Below are positions 33,338 to 44,251 of a stretch of 64,000 nucleotides of DNA, piece by piece. This stretch comes from Moniliella sp. 'wahieum'. Lineage: Eukaryota > Basidiomycota > Moniliellomycetes > Moniliellales > Moniliellaceae. Under the pieces are notes generated by a model. The model saw only the letters and a list, made by a program, of their open reading frames with translations, was not told where the DNA came from and searched no databases. Every line of letters begins with the position of its first letter. The stretch's first letter is position 1. Made by a program: the position numbers and the translations under genes. The stretch is taken from the NCBI GenBank assembly GCA_003971905.1, contig RSEE01000004.1, positions 1,054,001-1,118,000 of the forward strand, given 5' to 3'.

Positions 33338-34681
33338 CACAGTCTACACGTAGTATTATATGCGGTCCTCCGTCTCACTGCCGACGACTTCTCATCGGCA
33401 TTTCGGCCTCCGGGAGTTCTCATAACACGTACGGGGTCCGAACTGGACTCCTGCACTGTGGGCTGTGGGACGGATGAGAAGGGTGTGGCGAGCAGTGGGT
33501 GCTGTCAGCAGCTACGAGGCTGTGGGAAGTTTTGGGCGGCATGATGCATGATGGCAATGGACAGGGATGTCGCAAAAAAAGCCCAAAATGCGGAATCCAT
33601 GATGCATTATAGTACTTGTATAGCTGCGTTCGTCCATGTCGAAGCATCAGGCCAAGCGAGCGCGCCGCGGGACAGTGTGATGTGGGACATGTTGGGACCC
33701 GTGGTCCCGTACATAGGCCAAGGCGCCTAATAGATTATCACCCTTTGTCCCTTATTTGACGTCCGAAGCCTTCACCTGTATACTCAGGCTTGTTTGAACC
33801 CCTGTCTCCTCTAGTTGTAACGTAAGGCCTAAGGCTATCACCTGACCACCACCACCGCGACTGCATTGTTCCACATTTCCAGAGGGTCATCGGTCATCGC
33901 CCAACCCCTTGGGTTCCTCCGGTCTTACAGGACATGTGCTAGTGACCCCGAATGATTTATGAACGGCCTGAGGCCTCAGGCTTCGGGTTGAGGGGTTGAA
34001 CGTTGAGGCCTCGCATGTCATAAGCCTCAGGCGGGGAATCCTTTCGGAAATCTCGACATCTGTTGTGGAACGGATGTGTATGTAGCCTGCGGAGGGGGAT
34101 GTCAATTGTTGTCAGCGCCATCATGCATGCCAGCTGATCATCACACACCACACATCGCGCTGCTCTATGCGACTCTCCCCCATGTTCTGCTCCTAACGGG
34201 CTCTCTCTTGGAATAGATACATCACCTGCTCTCTTTCTCTTTCTCTCTGTATAGACATTGTCCTCCTTTAAAATTGTCCAGTAGAAAGAAGGTCTATGTT
34301 CAATCCAATGGGCGCCAACAGGTGAGATGCAGAAGGCGATTAATGGACACTATACTTTTTTTCATGACGGAGGGGCCAGTATCCCTTTATAGACAAGTGT
34401 CAAGTAGCTATAGCTGGATTCAAGCTTCAAGGGGGGCAGCTGGGATGGCTGAACGAGCTGGGAGGAAGCGGAGGAAGCGGAGGAAGCGGAGGCTGAAGAC
34501 AGGTTGTTGATGGCGAAAGGTAATGGTGTGCGGGGGCATTTGAAGCGAGCTGTAACCATGTAACCGGTAACCTGGGATGTACCTACGTGGGGGCGTGCGA
34601 TCGTTACCGTTAGAGAAGAGCATGTGCATACTAGTGTGCTCAGAGACACTATAGTCAGCAGCTAGTCAGGTCAGCGGGTCA

Positions 34682-34708
34682 TGACGCGGACGCGTGACGC
34701 GTGACGCG
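34682..34708. repeat. TGA-CGCG heptad array
   Basis: TGA-CGCG at 34682, a GACGCG unit, then TGA-CGCG at 34695 and 34702; holds two ACGCGT cores. Confidence 0.75.
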
Positions 34709-34729
34709 CCAGGCTGGGCGGCTGAGTGC

Positions 34730-34786
34730 GGAACGTCTGAATCTCAGCGGAACGTCTGAATCTCAGCGGAACGTCTGAATCTCAGC
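34730..34786. repeat. perfect 19-bp tandem repeat, three copies
   Basis: The unit GGAACGTCTGAATCTCAGC is repeated exactly at 34730-34748, 34749-34767 and 34768-34786. Confidence 0.95.
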
Positions 34787-35539
34787 GTGCAGCACGCACT
34801 GCTTCCGTTGCTGGAGGTCAGGAGGGCTAGTATGGGCGAGTGCAGAGTGCGGGCGAGTGCGGGAGAGTGCGGCTGCACGTGCGGTTGGTTCTCTGCGTCC
34901 AACGCGCGCGGCTGCGTATCCACCACCCACAACAACCTTGGGCAACTGCGATGCGGGCGTGCTGCACTACCCAGCACGAATAATGCCGGTCCACGGCGGC
35001 AGTGTAGGGGCAACATCTCACTGGCGTGCGCCCTCGTGCGTGCCAGGCATGCTGTGACGCTTCCGGAGCTATCCGTGGCGGTGCCGGGGAAACCCGTCTG
35101 GGTCATGCGTGATGGACTAGTCACTAGGGCCGAGAACGCGGAAGGGCAGGCGGGGCAGGGTGGGGCTTGGTGACTCATATTGCATGCGCTCCAGCAGGAG
35201 CCAGCACCCAGCAGGCTCCAGCCGTTCGCGGCGTCGGCGGTGGGCGGCAATTAAAATCGAGCATTTCATATTGCTGCTGCCTGCGCCCTGGCCTGGTGCT
35301 GCCCCCAGGAACGAGCAGGTCGGCACAGGTCGCACAATTCGGTGGCAGCTGCCCCTCTGCCCCTGCCCCTGTCTGCCCCCCAAACCCAAACGACAATTTC
35401 TTTTTTTTCCGCCGCCACCGCCCCGCCTCTGCATCAACACCTCAGACACCTCCACCTCCATCCCTACCCCCCCCCCCACCACCATCGCCATTGCTGCCTC
35501 CTCCCTCTCCCCCTCCTCCGGCCGCCTGCATGGCGCCCT

Positions 35540-36787
35540 ATGTTGCCAACGCCACCCATCGCCTCGGTCCTTAGCGTGCTGTGCGGGCCGTGCGTCCGCC
35601 GGCGCCAGCCACGCACCCAGACTTCCTCCCCCGACGCGGCCGACCATGACGAGCACACCCCGCTCTTGCCCACCACTGCCACCACCCCTTGTGCTCCCTC
35701 TATTGCCCCACCATCTCAGCTCCCCACCACCCAGGCCTTGGAATTTGCACCTACATCCCGCCCCTCCGAAGCCACCCCCCGTGTGACGCGCAACCCCTTT
35801 GCCCAGCCTCGCCCTCCGTCCCACCAGGAAGAGGAACTGGTACAGGGCATTCTTCACACCCTCAAAACGTACGCGTCCATCTTCCCCTCTCCCACTTGGT
35901 TCTCCTTGCTGACCCACTCCCCCACCCGCAGCCCTTTGCTCCCATTACCCGGATCGTCTCGCGACCGTCTGGTGCGCAGCGGCCACCTATCTGTCTTGAC
36001 CAGCCTCAGTGGTCAGCGAGAATACACGCGCAGCCGTCTGGGCCGCTCCCCTGCCGCATCCTCCCGCTCCCCTGCCCTGTCCAGCACATCCAGCTCCAAT
36101 GAGGAAACGCCTGCGCCCGCCAAACTTGTCCGGTCCACACGCTCGGCCTCCCCTTCGCGGGTACGCGAGTCGGCCCGGACCTTGTCCCCTCGCACTTCGA
36201 TGAGCCGTCTGAATGGGGTCAACAGCCGCCTTGCCGTTGCCGCGCGTCCTTCGCCCGCAATAAACGAGCCGCGCGGCCTAGTGCCCGTGCGGGCATTTAA
36301 GATGACTTCCGTCGCGGGCGGGGCAAGTGGTTCCGCGTCGCCAGCACTGATGGGCTTTGGATCCGGTTCGAGCACGTTACCATCGCACCGTAGCCTCTCT
36401 CGCCCGCGGAACCCGAGCGATAGCTTGAGTCTATCTTCGGCCCAAGCGGCCCGCGCATCGCTCTTTGTTTCGGACCAGCGACCTGAAAAGTTGGTGCAGC
36501 TCTGGCCCGAATCTTCCCACCTGCCCAGCCCCGCCGACAGCTCTCCGGCCAGTCGCCGACCCTCGTTCGACCCCATCCCCGAACCTTCGTCGCCTACTAC
36601 GCCCAATGGCCCGTCGCGTCCTCGCAGTGGCACTGCCTCCCCGCACTCGTCCCCACCCCCTGCCACGCCTGTCCCGGACCAAGAAAAGGAAGCAGAGGAG
36701 GAATGGACTACGTCCTCCCGCGCCGGAGAGGCAAAGCGTCGCGCAAGCCCATCAATGCATAGCAATCCCCCCCCCCAAAAGGTTTAA
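35540..36787 (+). CDS. hypothetical Ser/Pro-rich protein with Cys-rich N terminus
   Basis: Not recognised. An unbroken frame of 415 codons from ATG 35540 (open upstream to 35342). The N terminus has a short hydrophobic/Cys patch (SVLSVLCGPCVRRRQ), then an acidic dileucine-like motif (DEHTPLLP), an arrangement seen in small lipid-anchored vacuolar proteins such as Ego1/LAMTOR1; that resemblance is only suggestive. A helical segment EEELVQGILHTLKTYASIF follows at about residues 96-114. The rest is Ser/Pro/Arg-rich with many SRSP-type phosphosite-like stretches and ends HSNPPPQKV. The long intact frame contrasts with neighbours. The opposite strand also has long open frames in the same GC-rich stretch; codon sense and composition favour plus. 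Confidence 0.6.
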   Translation: MLPTPPIASVLSVLCGPCVRRRQPRTQTSSPDAADHDEHTPLLPTTATTPCAPSIAPPSQLPTTQALEFAPTSRPSEATPRVTRNPFAQPRPPSHQEEELVQGILHTLKTYASIFPSPTWFSLLTHSPTRSPLLPLPGSSRDRLVRSGHLSVLTSLSGQREYTRSRLGRSPAASSRSPALSSTSSSNEETPAPAKLVRSTRSASPSRVRESARTLSPRTSMSRLNGVNSRLAVAARPSPAINEPRGLVPVRAFKMTSVAGGASGSASPALMGFGSGSSTLPSHRSLSRPRNPSDSLSLSSAQAARASLFVSDQRPEKLVQLWPESSHLPSPADSSPASRRPSFDPIPEPSSPTTPNGPSRPRSGTASPHSSPPPATPVPDQEKEAEEEWTTSSRAGEAKRRASPSMHSNPPPQKV

Positions 36788-37080
36788 CCGATCGGCTGAA
36801 AACAAACCACCCGTTTTGCTCCGAAATGGAGCCTAGCGTGAGCGGCGCGCCGCTCGTCCCTTACGACCTTCTCTTTTCCTCGTTCTTTCAACCTTGTCGC
36901 ACAAACATGGTGCACTGCACCCTCCTATTTCCAATCCTCAACGTTCGTTCCCCTGGAAAATCGCACTACTATGCATAAAGTTCCCTATCCTCCCCATCTC
37001 TCCCCTGTGCGGCAGCTGCATGTCAGCTTCGTGTGCTGATACTGGACTTTGTCAAGTCGTCTTGGGCAAAACTATAGTAA

Positions 37081-37341
37081 CTAGGTGGTAGCGGTATCAG
37101 TGAGCAAGCGGGGGCCCAGGGTGTCGGGGACCGAGGGCCGCACATCAAACGCTGTATCACTGCTGGAGAAGGTGAGCCTGAGGCTTGACGACCTGCAAGG
37201 TGTTGGTGCGTGCGGCGTGTTGCATATGGTGTGGCGCGGAACCCTAGTCCCTCTTGCTAACCCAGCCTCAGCCGCCTTGAGCGCGTTCAGCCGCTCAGCT
37301 TCCGCCTTGAAATGTTTCCATTTACGCGTCGAGAAACTCAT
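37081..37341 (-). CDS. possible small hypothetical protein
   Basis: Not recognised. ATG at 37341 opens MSFSTRKWKHFKAEAERLNA, a Lys/Ala-rich amphipathic helix, and a Ser/Asp-rich end reads SDTAFDVRPSVPDTLGPRLL before the stop at 37081. A GT-AG pair inside (AGG-GTTCCG to CTTGCAG, about 37245-37196) would give an alternative spliced form, but the unspliced 86-codon frame is also open. It is divergent from the OPI10 gene, 241 bp apart. The opposite strand has an overlapping frame without any motif. Confidence 0.4.
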   Translation of the reverse strand: MSFSTRKWKHFKAEAERLNALKAAEAGLARGTRVPRHTICNTPHAPTPCRSSSLRLTFSSSDTAFDVRPSVPDTLGPRLLTDTATT

Positions 37342-37582
37342 CGAAGCGTCTGGCAGGCGCCTTTGTGGCAGCCGACGAAGGATTCGGGGTGGATGGTTGA
37401 CGTCAGTCAGAACTCAGTCTCAGCGACGCTCGTGGAGGCTGGGGACGGGGGCCGCACGCCTGTCACATGTCAAACATCTTCAACCCGGTCCCGTTGCTGG
37501 TGTTTCCCCCCAGCGCACCGCCATCGTCGCCACCACCACCACCTAGACCACCTTCACCAGCCCTTCATTCACGCCCCCCGCC

Positions 37583-38437
37583 ATGTTCGCTGTTGTTGTC
37601 GCAGGACGCTTGCCACAGGCCCAGCCAGTCCAAGTCGACCCAACCCACATCATTTCCCCGTCGATGCTGCGGAGACGGTGAATCATCTAGTAGTGTTTAT
37701 GGATGGATCCCAGGCCTTCCACCCGGTTACGCTGCCACGGTCCACTTCCTTTGGCCTGGGCAAGAGCCCCGCTGGATGCTCTTGGTTGGTATGGGTGCTC
37801 TTCTTGTTACGATCGGGGAACTGGTTGCTGACTGCAGGTTGTCTTTCTCGAACTCAGCTTGACCAACGACAAGCCCTCGGCCATCTTCAAGCTTCGTGGT
37901 CCTAGCACTGCATCTGCCGGCGGCGCTGTAGTGGTGGATCCCGCTTTACTGGTACGGGGGATGCCATCAACTTGCAAGGGGGTGTGACGGCCGGGATTGG
38001 TATCTCCATCGAGCCCGCGCAGCAGGTGGAACAACAAATCGCCCAGCTTCCCCGGCCGGGCACCCAGTCGACCGCGCCTGGTGCGGCCACTTCCACTTCG
38101 CTCATTCGACCTGGCAATGAGCAACAGCGCTTGATGGACGCATCTGCCATGGCACCTAAAATTGTTTAGTAGTCGTGTTGTTGGCTGTTTTGCCCCCGCA
38201 TCCTCTTATTTGTCCTACTGACTCCTGCATCCTCTGCTCTTTTTTCTTTGTTCAGCTGAGAACGCTTACAATTACCTGACGTCGTTCGCACCCGACTCGG
38301 CCCCCCAGGCCCTTCCAATCCTGTCCAAATGGCTTGAGCAGTTCCAACAAAAGCTCAAGGCCCGGGGAATGGTTTTCTCACAGAACAATGACGTGTCTGA
38401 CGAATATCTCAAGGGTCGGGGTGGTGGATGGCATTGA
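37583..38437 (+). CDS. OPI10: Hikeshi/OPI10 family protein (frameshifted)
   Basis: OPI10/Hikeshi family; the animal protein imports Hsp70 into the nucleus during heat stress, and the yeast gene affects inositol regulation. ATG 37583 opens MFAVVVAGRLPQAQPVQVDP, then (frame change at about 37645) FPVDAAETVNHLVVFMDG, then (at about 37700) PGLPPGYAATVHFLWPGQEP. An intron with TTGCTGACTGCAG as acceptor (about 37853) precedes LSLTNDKPSAIFKLRGPSTA. After another shift comes GISIEPAQQVEQQIAQLP (about 37998-38051), a Hikeshi landmark. A last intron ends near 38260, followed by NAYNYLTSFAPDSAPQALPI and SKWLEQFQQKLKARG, stop at 38437. The order matches the family throughout. Exact splice sites around 37787 and 38168 are unsure. 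Confidence 0.82.
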
Positions 38438-38828
38438 CACTCTGAGCCTCATGCAGCTTCCCTTCACACTGTTTTCTGGGCTTTTACCTGAAGCAGATAT
38501 TTGTGTCACGCTAAATCCAGGAGTGGCAATACATGAAGGCAATACATGAAGGGTGCCCGATTGTTTTGGGCTCAGGACCCAGGCCTGAACACTCAGCCTG
38601 AGTATAGTGCCGTCAAAAATGCAGATCTGTGCTACCTTGAGTTCTCCCACACGACACCGATGGAAGAACTTGGTTGGATCGATTGTCGATAGCCCCCACA
38701 TAAAAGATCACCGGCCAGGCCAGGTCAGGGTCACATGACAAAATACAGCATCACGTGACCTCGTGCACGTCCCACGTGACCTCGTGCACGTCCCATGCGC
38801 GCCGATTGCATGACATTCTAGTGGCTTT
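38438..38828. other. intergenic with 21-bp E-box tandem
   Basis: Short intergenic segment upstream of the next gene. It includes the exact 21-bp tandem at 38752-38793 and TCACATGA/TCACGTGA palindromes just before it. Confidence 0.6.
38752..38793 (+). promoter_or_regulatory. two-copy 21-bp repeat containing CACGTG
   Basis: CACGTGACCTCGTGCACGTC plus one C, repeated exactly at 38752-38772 and 38773-38793. Each copy has a CACGTG E-box (bHLH factors of the Cbf1/Pho4/USF type bind this core) and a GTGCAC palindrome. Its position less than 100 bp before the first codons of the next gene suggests a promoter element. Confidence 0.5.
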
Positions 38829-41800
38829 TTGGACCAGCGCGTCATCAGTTGGAACATCACTACCCCCACCGCCAGCCCCACCTCCATTTCCATTCCCACG
38901 CTAGCGGCGACACAGCCATGCTCAACCCGAGACCGACTCGACAGCATTCACTCCACGCAAGGCGGCTTCTACCAGGTCGCATATCGACGAGCGCGCCCCG
39001 CCTCCGTGCCTCCCAAGCCAGCACGCCGCTCCATCCACCTGCCAGCCGCTCAGCGGGCTTGCCCAACTTGGCCCCGCAAACGCCAGTGCCGTCTGTGGGT
39101 CGAACAAGACACCCTCTGTTGATATCGTGGCCTCTGGTTTGGGGGCCTCGATGTTAATTCCCAACTTCCTCGCTCTGTGCCCCCCGTGCCCAGCCGACGC
39201 ATGAAGCTCCCTCGGCCTCTCTGTCCCCGCTGCGCCAACGTTCCTATACGCATCATTCCTCGGGTCACGACCAGCAGGATGGGACTTCTTCCATAAAAAC
39301 AGAGTCTCTATCACTTCAGGTTGAAGTCGCTGGCCCGAAAGGGAGGAAAAGGGCCCATATCCCCTGCCAAGCTTCCACGCAAGAGCACTCCGCGGAGCAT
39401 TAAATCGACCTGCTCGGATGGGTCCGACGCTTCCTTCGTGGAGGAGGCCAAAAAGAATGGGTGGGATCGCCCGATCAAAACATCTGCAGTGGAGGAAGTG
39501 TGGATTGATCCTCCTGTCACACCTCGTCGGCGACCTTCGCAACGGTCCAGTTTGCCTCGCTCGAGCTCGCCCAGCAAGGTTCACACCCCTCGCCGCTCCC
39601 CCGTCAAGCAGGGTTCCACGCCTCTGGTTCGGGTTCCCCGACGCCGTTCCTCCCTTCTTGGGCACGGCACGCCAAGACGATCGCTTTTGCCTGACATACC
39701 ACGCCCGCTGAGTCCGAGCGATGATCCCTTGCTCCTCAAGCCCTCCAAAAGCCAACAAGATGTTTCTTGCCTTCTCCAACCAACCTCACCAGAAGGCAGT
39801 ATCGAGACTGTTTCTGGCTTGCATTCTTGGTTGAACCAGGCACAGGCTTCCCCGTTGCCCCCCACCAATAGCTTTCTGTCCTCGTGTACAACAGCAGAAT
39901 CCGACAGATGGGACGAGGAGACCTATGCCTCCGCGCCTGACAATGCTGGCGATGACTTGCCCTCCATGGAACAACTTTCTCTTTCGATGCACTCTGACGC
40001 CAACGATTCCCTTTCTTCGTCCGATACCCGGGTGGACAACGAATCTACCTCGACCTTAAAGGCCTACACTTCCCCCGCTGGTGACCTTGCTCCTAAACAC
40101 AGCAGGGAGGTGACGAAAGTTCGGTCCGACACTGTTGCACTCTTTTGCGACAACCTGCGTTCGACCAACGTTATTGGGGGTTCTGCTGACCTGTCGTCCA
40201 GTTTGGATGCCGAGGTGACTGCGTTGGAAGCGCAGCTGACTACGCAACTCACGTTGGATTCGGTTGACGACTGGGACGATGCCCCTTCTGCCCTATCTTG
40301 TGCTGTAGATGATCCCGAGGGATCCGATTCCGAGGCGCAGATTACTGCCCAACTCACGTGTTGGATGCAACCGACAATTGGGACGACGCACCTTCTGCTT
40401 TGGAGTCGGAGGTATCAACGTCAGAGGCGGAGGTTACTGCCCTGCCCAGCTCACGCTGAGCTCAACCGTCGATTGGGACGAGGCTCCCTCCACTTTGTCT
40501 GAGACCGAGATATCAGCTTTGGAGGCACAGACAACTGCGGAGAACACGTTGGACTTGACCGCCAAATGGGACGACGCGCCTTCTGCTTTGGAGTCTGAGG
40601 CAACAACATCAGAGGCGCAGCTTACTGCCCAGCTCAGCTCGACCGTCGATTGGGACGATGCTCCCTCCACTTTGTCTGAGACCGAGATCTCAGCTTTGGA
40701 GGCGCAGACAACTGCGGAGGACACGTTGGACTTGACCACCACATGGGACGACGCACCTTCTGCATTGCAACCCACAGAAGCGAAGTGGATCGGGATGCGA
40801 CTCTACTTGGGCAGCCGCGCACCAATCACGATACCATCCTTCCTTCCGCCCAACTGTCCCGTACATCCCAAACGATGCGCACGTACGCGTTTATTCCCCC
40901 CACTTCGGCCGTCTCGTCTGGGCCTGTTGGCCCAGACTTGGAACGGGACGGATCGTTTTGTACAGCGAGCACTACCTCAATGTCTTTCGCCTCGGCTGTG
41001 ACGCCAACTCAACCGACGCAGACTTCTTCGGCTGTCAACCTGGCCGTCTGGTCCCGCTCAGACTGGGCTAAATTGGAGTCTGTCCTTATTGCTGAGGTGG
41101 AGGAAAGGGAAGCATGGCGGTGTGCTCGCACGCCTGCCGAGCGGGGTGATGTGGTGGAGACGGCCAGTGTCAGCAAAGTCATCGATCGCTTCCTGGATGC
41201 GCGGGGGGTCGATGCCAGTCAACTGCCTCAGGACGAGGGAGAAGCGGCTTCAGATGGGCAAGGGCAAAAACTCAGTTGGACACCACGGGCGCTCGAGGCA
41301 CGTACCAAATCTCTTCGCATCGGGCTCGCCAAGATGGCCCGGTTGGATGTTGTACAACCTGGCTCGGTCCAAGCGGATGTGAAGCGGTACCGGAGACGGT
41401 TCAAGTCCCCAATAGATCGGCCCTCGGGTCGAGCAGCGGTACCCCCCTTCCACAGCACCCCCATTTCTTCGGGTGGTGCGGCTGGCCGTCGTACGGTGGC
41501 GCCGCCCATCCGACCTGTCGTGGTGCAGCAACCCATCCGACCCGCTGTGGTGGCGGACAAGGCCGAATCGTCTTGCAGGATTGAGTCCGTTCCAGACGAT
41601 CCTTTGCTTCGCACCAAGTCCGACCCCCCAATCCCTCGCCCCAGCCAGGCCGAGATCCAACACCCGCCACCTCCAATACCGTCTCGGATCCCACAGGCCC
41701 GAGCTCGGCCACCTCGTCAACCCGCTTTCATTTGCCCTTTGACGCCTGACCCCCCTCCTAAGCAGGTTCGGGCAGCTTTGGAACCCGCCCGGCCCATGGA

Positions 41801-42032
41801 GGAGACGGGGCCACGGTTCCCTTTACACTTGAGGCAGGTGCAGCGTGACGAGCGTGGGGCCCGGAACGCTGGTGCTCACATGGTCGAGGTCCCAGCCATT
41901 GGTTTACAGCCTCTGAAACCCGCCGTGTTGGCCAGGGCGGGCCTGAGCGAGGTGACCCAGGAGAATGTCACGCCGACGCCCGCGTCTGGGACCGTTTTAA
42001 TGGGGCCTGTGGGGCTCATCTTTGATCCATGA
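38829..42032 (+). CDS. hypothetical Ser-rich protein with WDDAPS tandem repeats
   Basis: Not recognised; about 1,060 residues across several frames. The N-terminal frame (from about 38829) contains DSIHSTQGGFYQVAYRRARP, followed by frame changes at about 39060, 39200 and 39310. A long clean frame then runs 39321-40380, with phosphosite-like stretches (SPAKLPRKSTPRSIKSTCSD, TPRRRPSQRSSLPRSSSPSK). Six imperfect repeats of 27-32 residues occupy about 40213-40770, each built as EAQ(L/T)TAQ... then WD(D/E)APS(A/T)L; frame changes occur at about 40363 and 40435. The C-terminal part (40780-42032, clean) has a helical region WSRSDWAKLESVLIAEVEER and KVIDRFLDARGVDASQLP, then Pro-rich sequence ending VGLIFDP. 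Likely a disordered scaffold; function unknown. Confidence 0.6.
40213..40770 (+). repeat. coding tandem repeats (WDDAPS type)
   Basis: Six units of roughly 81-96 bp inside the hypothetical gene. Two alternating subtypes: one with STVDWDDAPSTLSETEI, the other with SALEAQTTAENTLDL and WDDAPSALESE. Near-identity of units 3/5 and 4/6 indicates recent duplication of a two-unit block. Confidence 0.85.
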
Positions 42033-43151
42033 TGCATGTCATACGATGGGTGTATTCCCATTCCATCTCTTGCTCCATATGTACCTTCTGCCCTCTATGA
42101 ATGTGGTTTGGTGTTGCCCTTCACCCTGGGGTGAAGTATGTGATGGGATAGATAGTCGACAGTCATCCATCATCCCGGCTCCTTGTGAGTTGCCGCAACT
42201 CTCGAGCGAGATAAGGGAAACCCACACCGTTTCCCCCACCCAGTTGGCGACGATATGATAGCATGGTGAGCTGCCCGGTCTTCAAGCCACAGCACTGGCA
42301 GGTCAACGAACACCAGTACCAGGCAACAGGCAACATACAAGAGGAAATTCGGACTGGGAGATCGAGACGCGTCGCTCGCCAGCAAGCCAGAGTCAAGACG
42401 GCGAAGGGAAGACCACAAAACTTCTAGGAGGGGGGCGGCAAGCGGCAGTCGGGACGCCCCGGGTCCAGCATGAGTTCCAAAATGCCAAGCGTATTGTACT
42501 GATTCGCCATGCCATGGCGGAGCAGTGGTTGTGGCAGGGGATACGCGTGATGGAGACGCAAAACACAGAGATAAACACACCAGGCAGGCTGAAGCGACGT
42601 TCTGATCCACCCGGCCATGGAGAGCGCAAGAATAGATGCTGAGAACCGTATACTTAGGACAGCTAAGTAGTAGCGTAGGCGATCGATTGCGGGCGAACGA
42701 TAGGCGTTTGTGGTGGGAGGAAGCAGGACAAAGTCAACGGGAGAACTGGCTACTAGTGGCCGGCTTGCGTGGCTACGCGCACACCACCAGCCTCGTTGGG
42801 AGGGAGCCCGCGGTGGGATGGGGCTCGTCAGGCCGGAAGTGCTCCACAAACGGTGAAGCCAGTTCCCGCCGCAACAAAAAGGCTGTGGCGTTCGAGGCCA
42901 CGAAAATTAAGTGAGCGCTGCGTGGCCGCAACCTGCCTGGTGCCACGTTGGTTGATGCGCCAAGCCGTGTGCGCAGAGTCAGGAACGGTGACTAGTTGGG
43001 CAAGTGGACGCCGCTGTTCTATTCCCCTTCCCCCCCCTCCCAACTTCCCCGCGCCCACCCTCAGTTGCTGCGAGCCGATGCGCGATCCTACTGCCAACCT
43101 GGCCCATGAGCGGCGGTACAACGGCACGAAATCTTCCGCCTCCGGGCAGAG
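42033..43151. other. intergenic, with possible small membrane protein on minus
   Basis: A TGA-TGCA motif lies directly after the stop at 42032. On the min strand, 42849-42170 contains hydrophobic stretches in shifting frames (RLRYYLAVLSIRFSASILAL, HGMANQYNTLGILELMLDPG). They could be a frameshifted small membrane protein, but I cannot place a start, splice sites or a family. Confidence 0.3.
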
Positions 43152-44251
43152 ATGATGCTGGTGGGCACGCCGTGTGCGTTAGAGAGTTGCCAGCGGGAGG
43201 ACTTTCTGCCGCTGTGCTGTGGCCAGTGCCACCAGGCCTTTTGCGCGCCCCATGCCCCGGCCAATTTGCATGCCTGCCCGGCGATGGGGGAGGAAGAGAA
43301 GGACTTTTATGTCCCCGTTTGCCCCGTCTGCCTCGACGTCTTTCCAGGCTGGCAGCGCGCGGCGGACGAGTCGCCCCGAGCCCAGGCTCAGGCCCAAGCG
43401 GCCACTGACCAAGCATTGGCACGCCACCTGGCCCAGTGCCCCTCGATGGCGCGCCTCGCTCACTCTCATCCCGGACAGCATATCGACCTGGCCCAAGTTC
43501 GAGACAAGAAAACCAAAACGGCTGCTGGCCAGCCGGTTTGCCAGGCCAAAGCATGCCACAAGACCTTAATCACCCCCATCGTCGTATGTCTCCTCTCATT
43601 CCCCGAAGCGGACAGGGCGGCTTCCGTTTTTGATGCTGACTTCCGCGACCATCTCGTCCCATCCCATTGCATTGCATTGCATTGCATTCCATCCTAACTC
43701 CTTCTGTTTCTTCTCCTACTTCTGCCGCCCAGTGCCCTGCGGCCATGCCGCATTCTGCCCTTCGCACCGCATGCCGATCAACACGCCTGTTCGGCCCAGC
43801 AGGCCCGGCCTTCTGGCCCCCACTCACTGCAGCCCAGGCCGCGCGAGCCCATTGGGCGCGGCTAGGACCCACCAACCGGGCCAAGGATCCCAAGCCCCGT
43901 CCATCCACGCTGCCCCGCCCCGAGCCTGCCCCTAAGGCCCCGCCAACGAATGCGACGTGGTCGTTTGGTGAGTGGCGGCGTAAGCTCGCGGCTGCGAGTC
44001 CGAGCGTGGGAAAGTCCGATTCGTATGTACCCAATCTCCTGGGGATCGAAGGTCGAGAGCGGGATGCTAACGTGTAGGAATTTGCAGAGAAAAACCGAGC
44101 GGAGAGCGAGCGGGCGTCCCAGATTCGGGCCATGGCCGCTCGTCATGCTCGTGGCTTGTTGAGTGCCAAGGAGGAGGTGACGTTTGCGGAGCTATGTGCT
44201 CAGAATCCCGACCTGGCCAAGCGCCTCAAGCTAAGCGACAAGAAACGGTGA
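43152..44251 (+). CDS. AN1-type zinc-finger protein (ZFAND2/Cuz1-like)
   Basis: Protein with two AN1 zinc fingers, a family that links Cdc48/p97 and the proteasome to stress and misfolded-protein handling. Finger 1: CALESCQREDFLPLCC then CHQAFCAPH and HAC (43176-43280). Finger 2: CQAKACHKTLITPIV, intron, CGHAAFCPSHRMP, then QHAC. Exon 1 is 43152-43583 (donor GTATGT); the acceptor CCGCCCAG precedes TGCCCTGCGG. Finger 2 needs one C restored right at this junction (TGC-CCC-TGC) and one more at about 43771 (CCG-ATC for CCC-GAT). A second intron is 44023-44087. The C-terminal exon is a basic helix (EKNRAESERASQIRAMAARH) ending KRLKLSDKKR. ATG 43152 or 43155. Loss of key residues is not seen once the frame is corrected. 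Confidence 0.82.
43666..43688. repeat. ATTGC pentanucleotide microsatellite in intron
   Basis: (ATTGC)x4 plus ATT inside the first intron of the AN1 zinc-finger gene. Confidence 0.9.

Larger units (their letters stand above)
29900..35320. other. gene-poor, repeat-rich region
   Basis: About 5.4 kb with no supported functional gene and visibly lower GC than the rest. It contains two tandem degenerate coding-like units (30252-31005), dispersed element copy B (32271-32500) with a diverged third fragment (about 33842-33905), and at least eight heptad arrays (31797, 32512, 32914, 32994, 33264, 33321, 33818, 33969). Small tandem repeats lie at 30121-30146 (13-mer x2), near 34464 (9-mer x3) and 34730-34786 (19-mer x3). 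Confidence 0.6.

Noticed and set aside
29900-35320. A DNA transposon with recognisable transposase
   Set aside because: No DDE or other catalytic motif can be read, and no long terminal inverted repeats or target-site duplications are visible at the borders.
35117-35917. A 266-codon minus-strand Gly-rich protein
   Set aside because: Reverse of the Pro/Ser/Thr-rich plus-strand gene; Gly/Arg bias and no start context.
38922-39779. A 285-codon minus-strand protein
   Set aside because: Antisense to the WDDAPS-repeat gene, no motif, no splice pattern.
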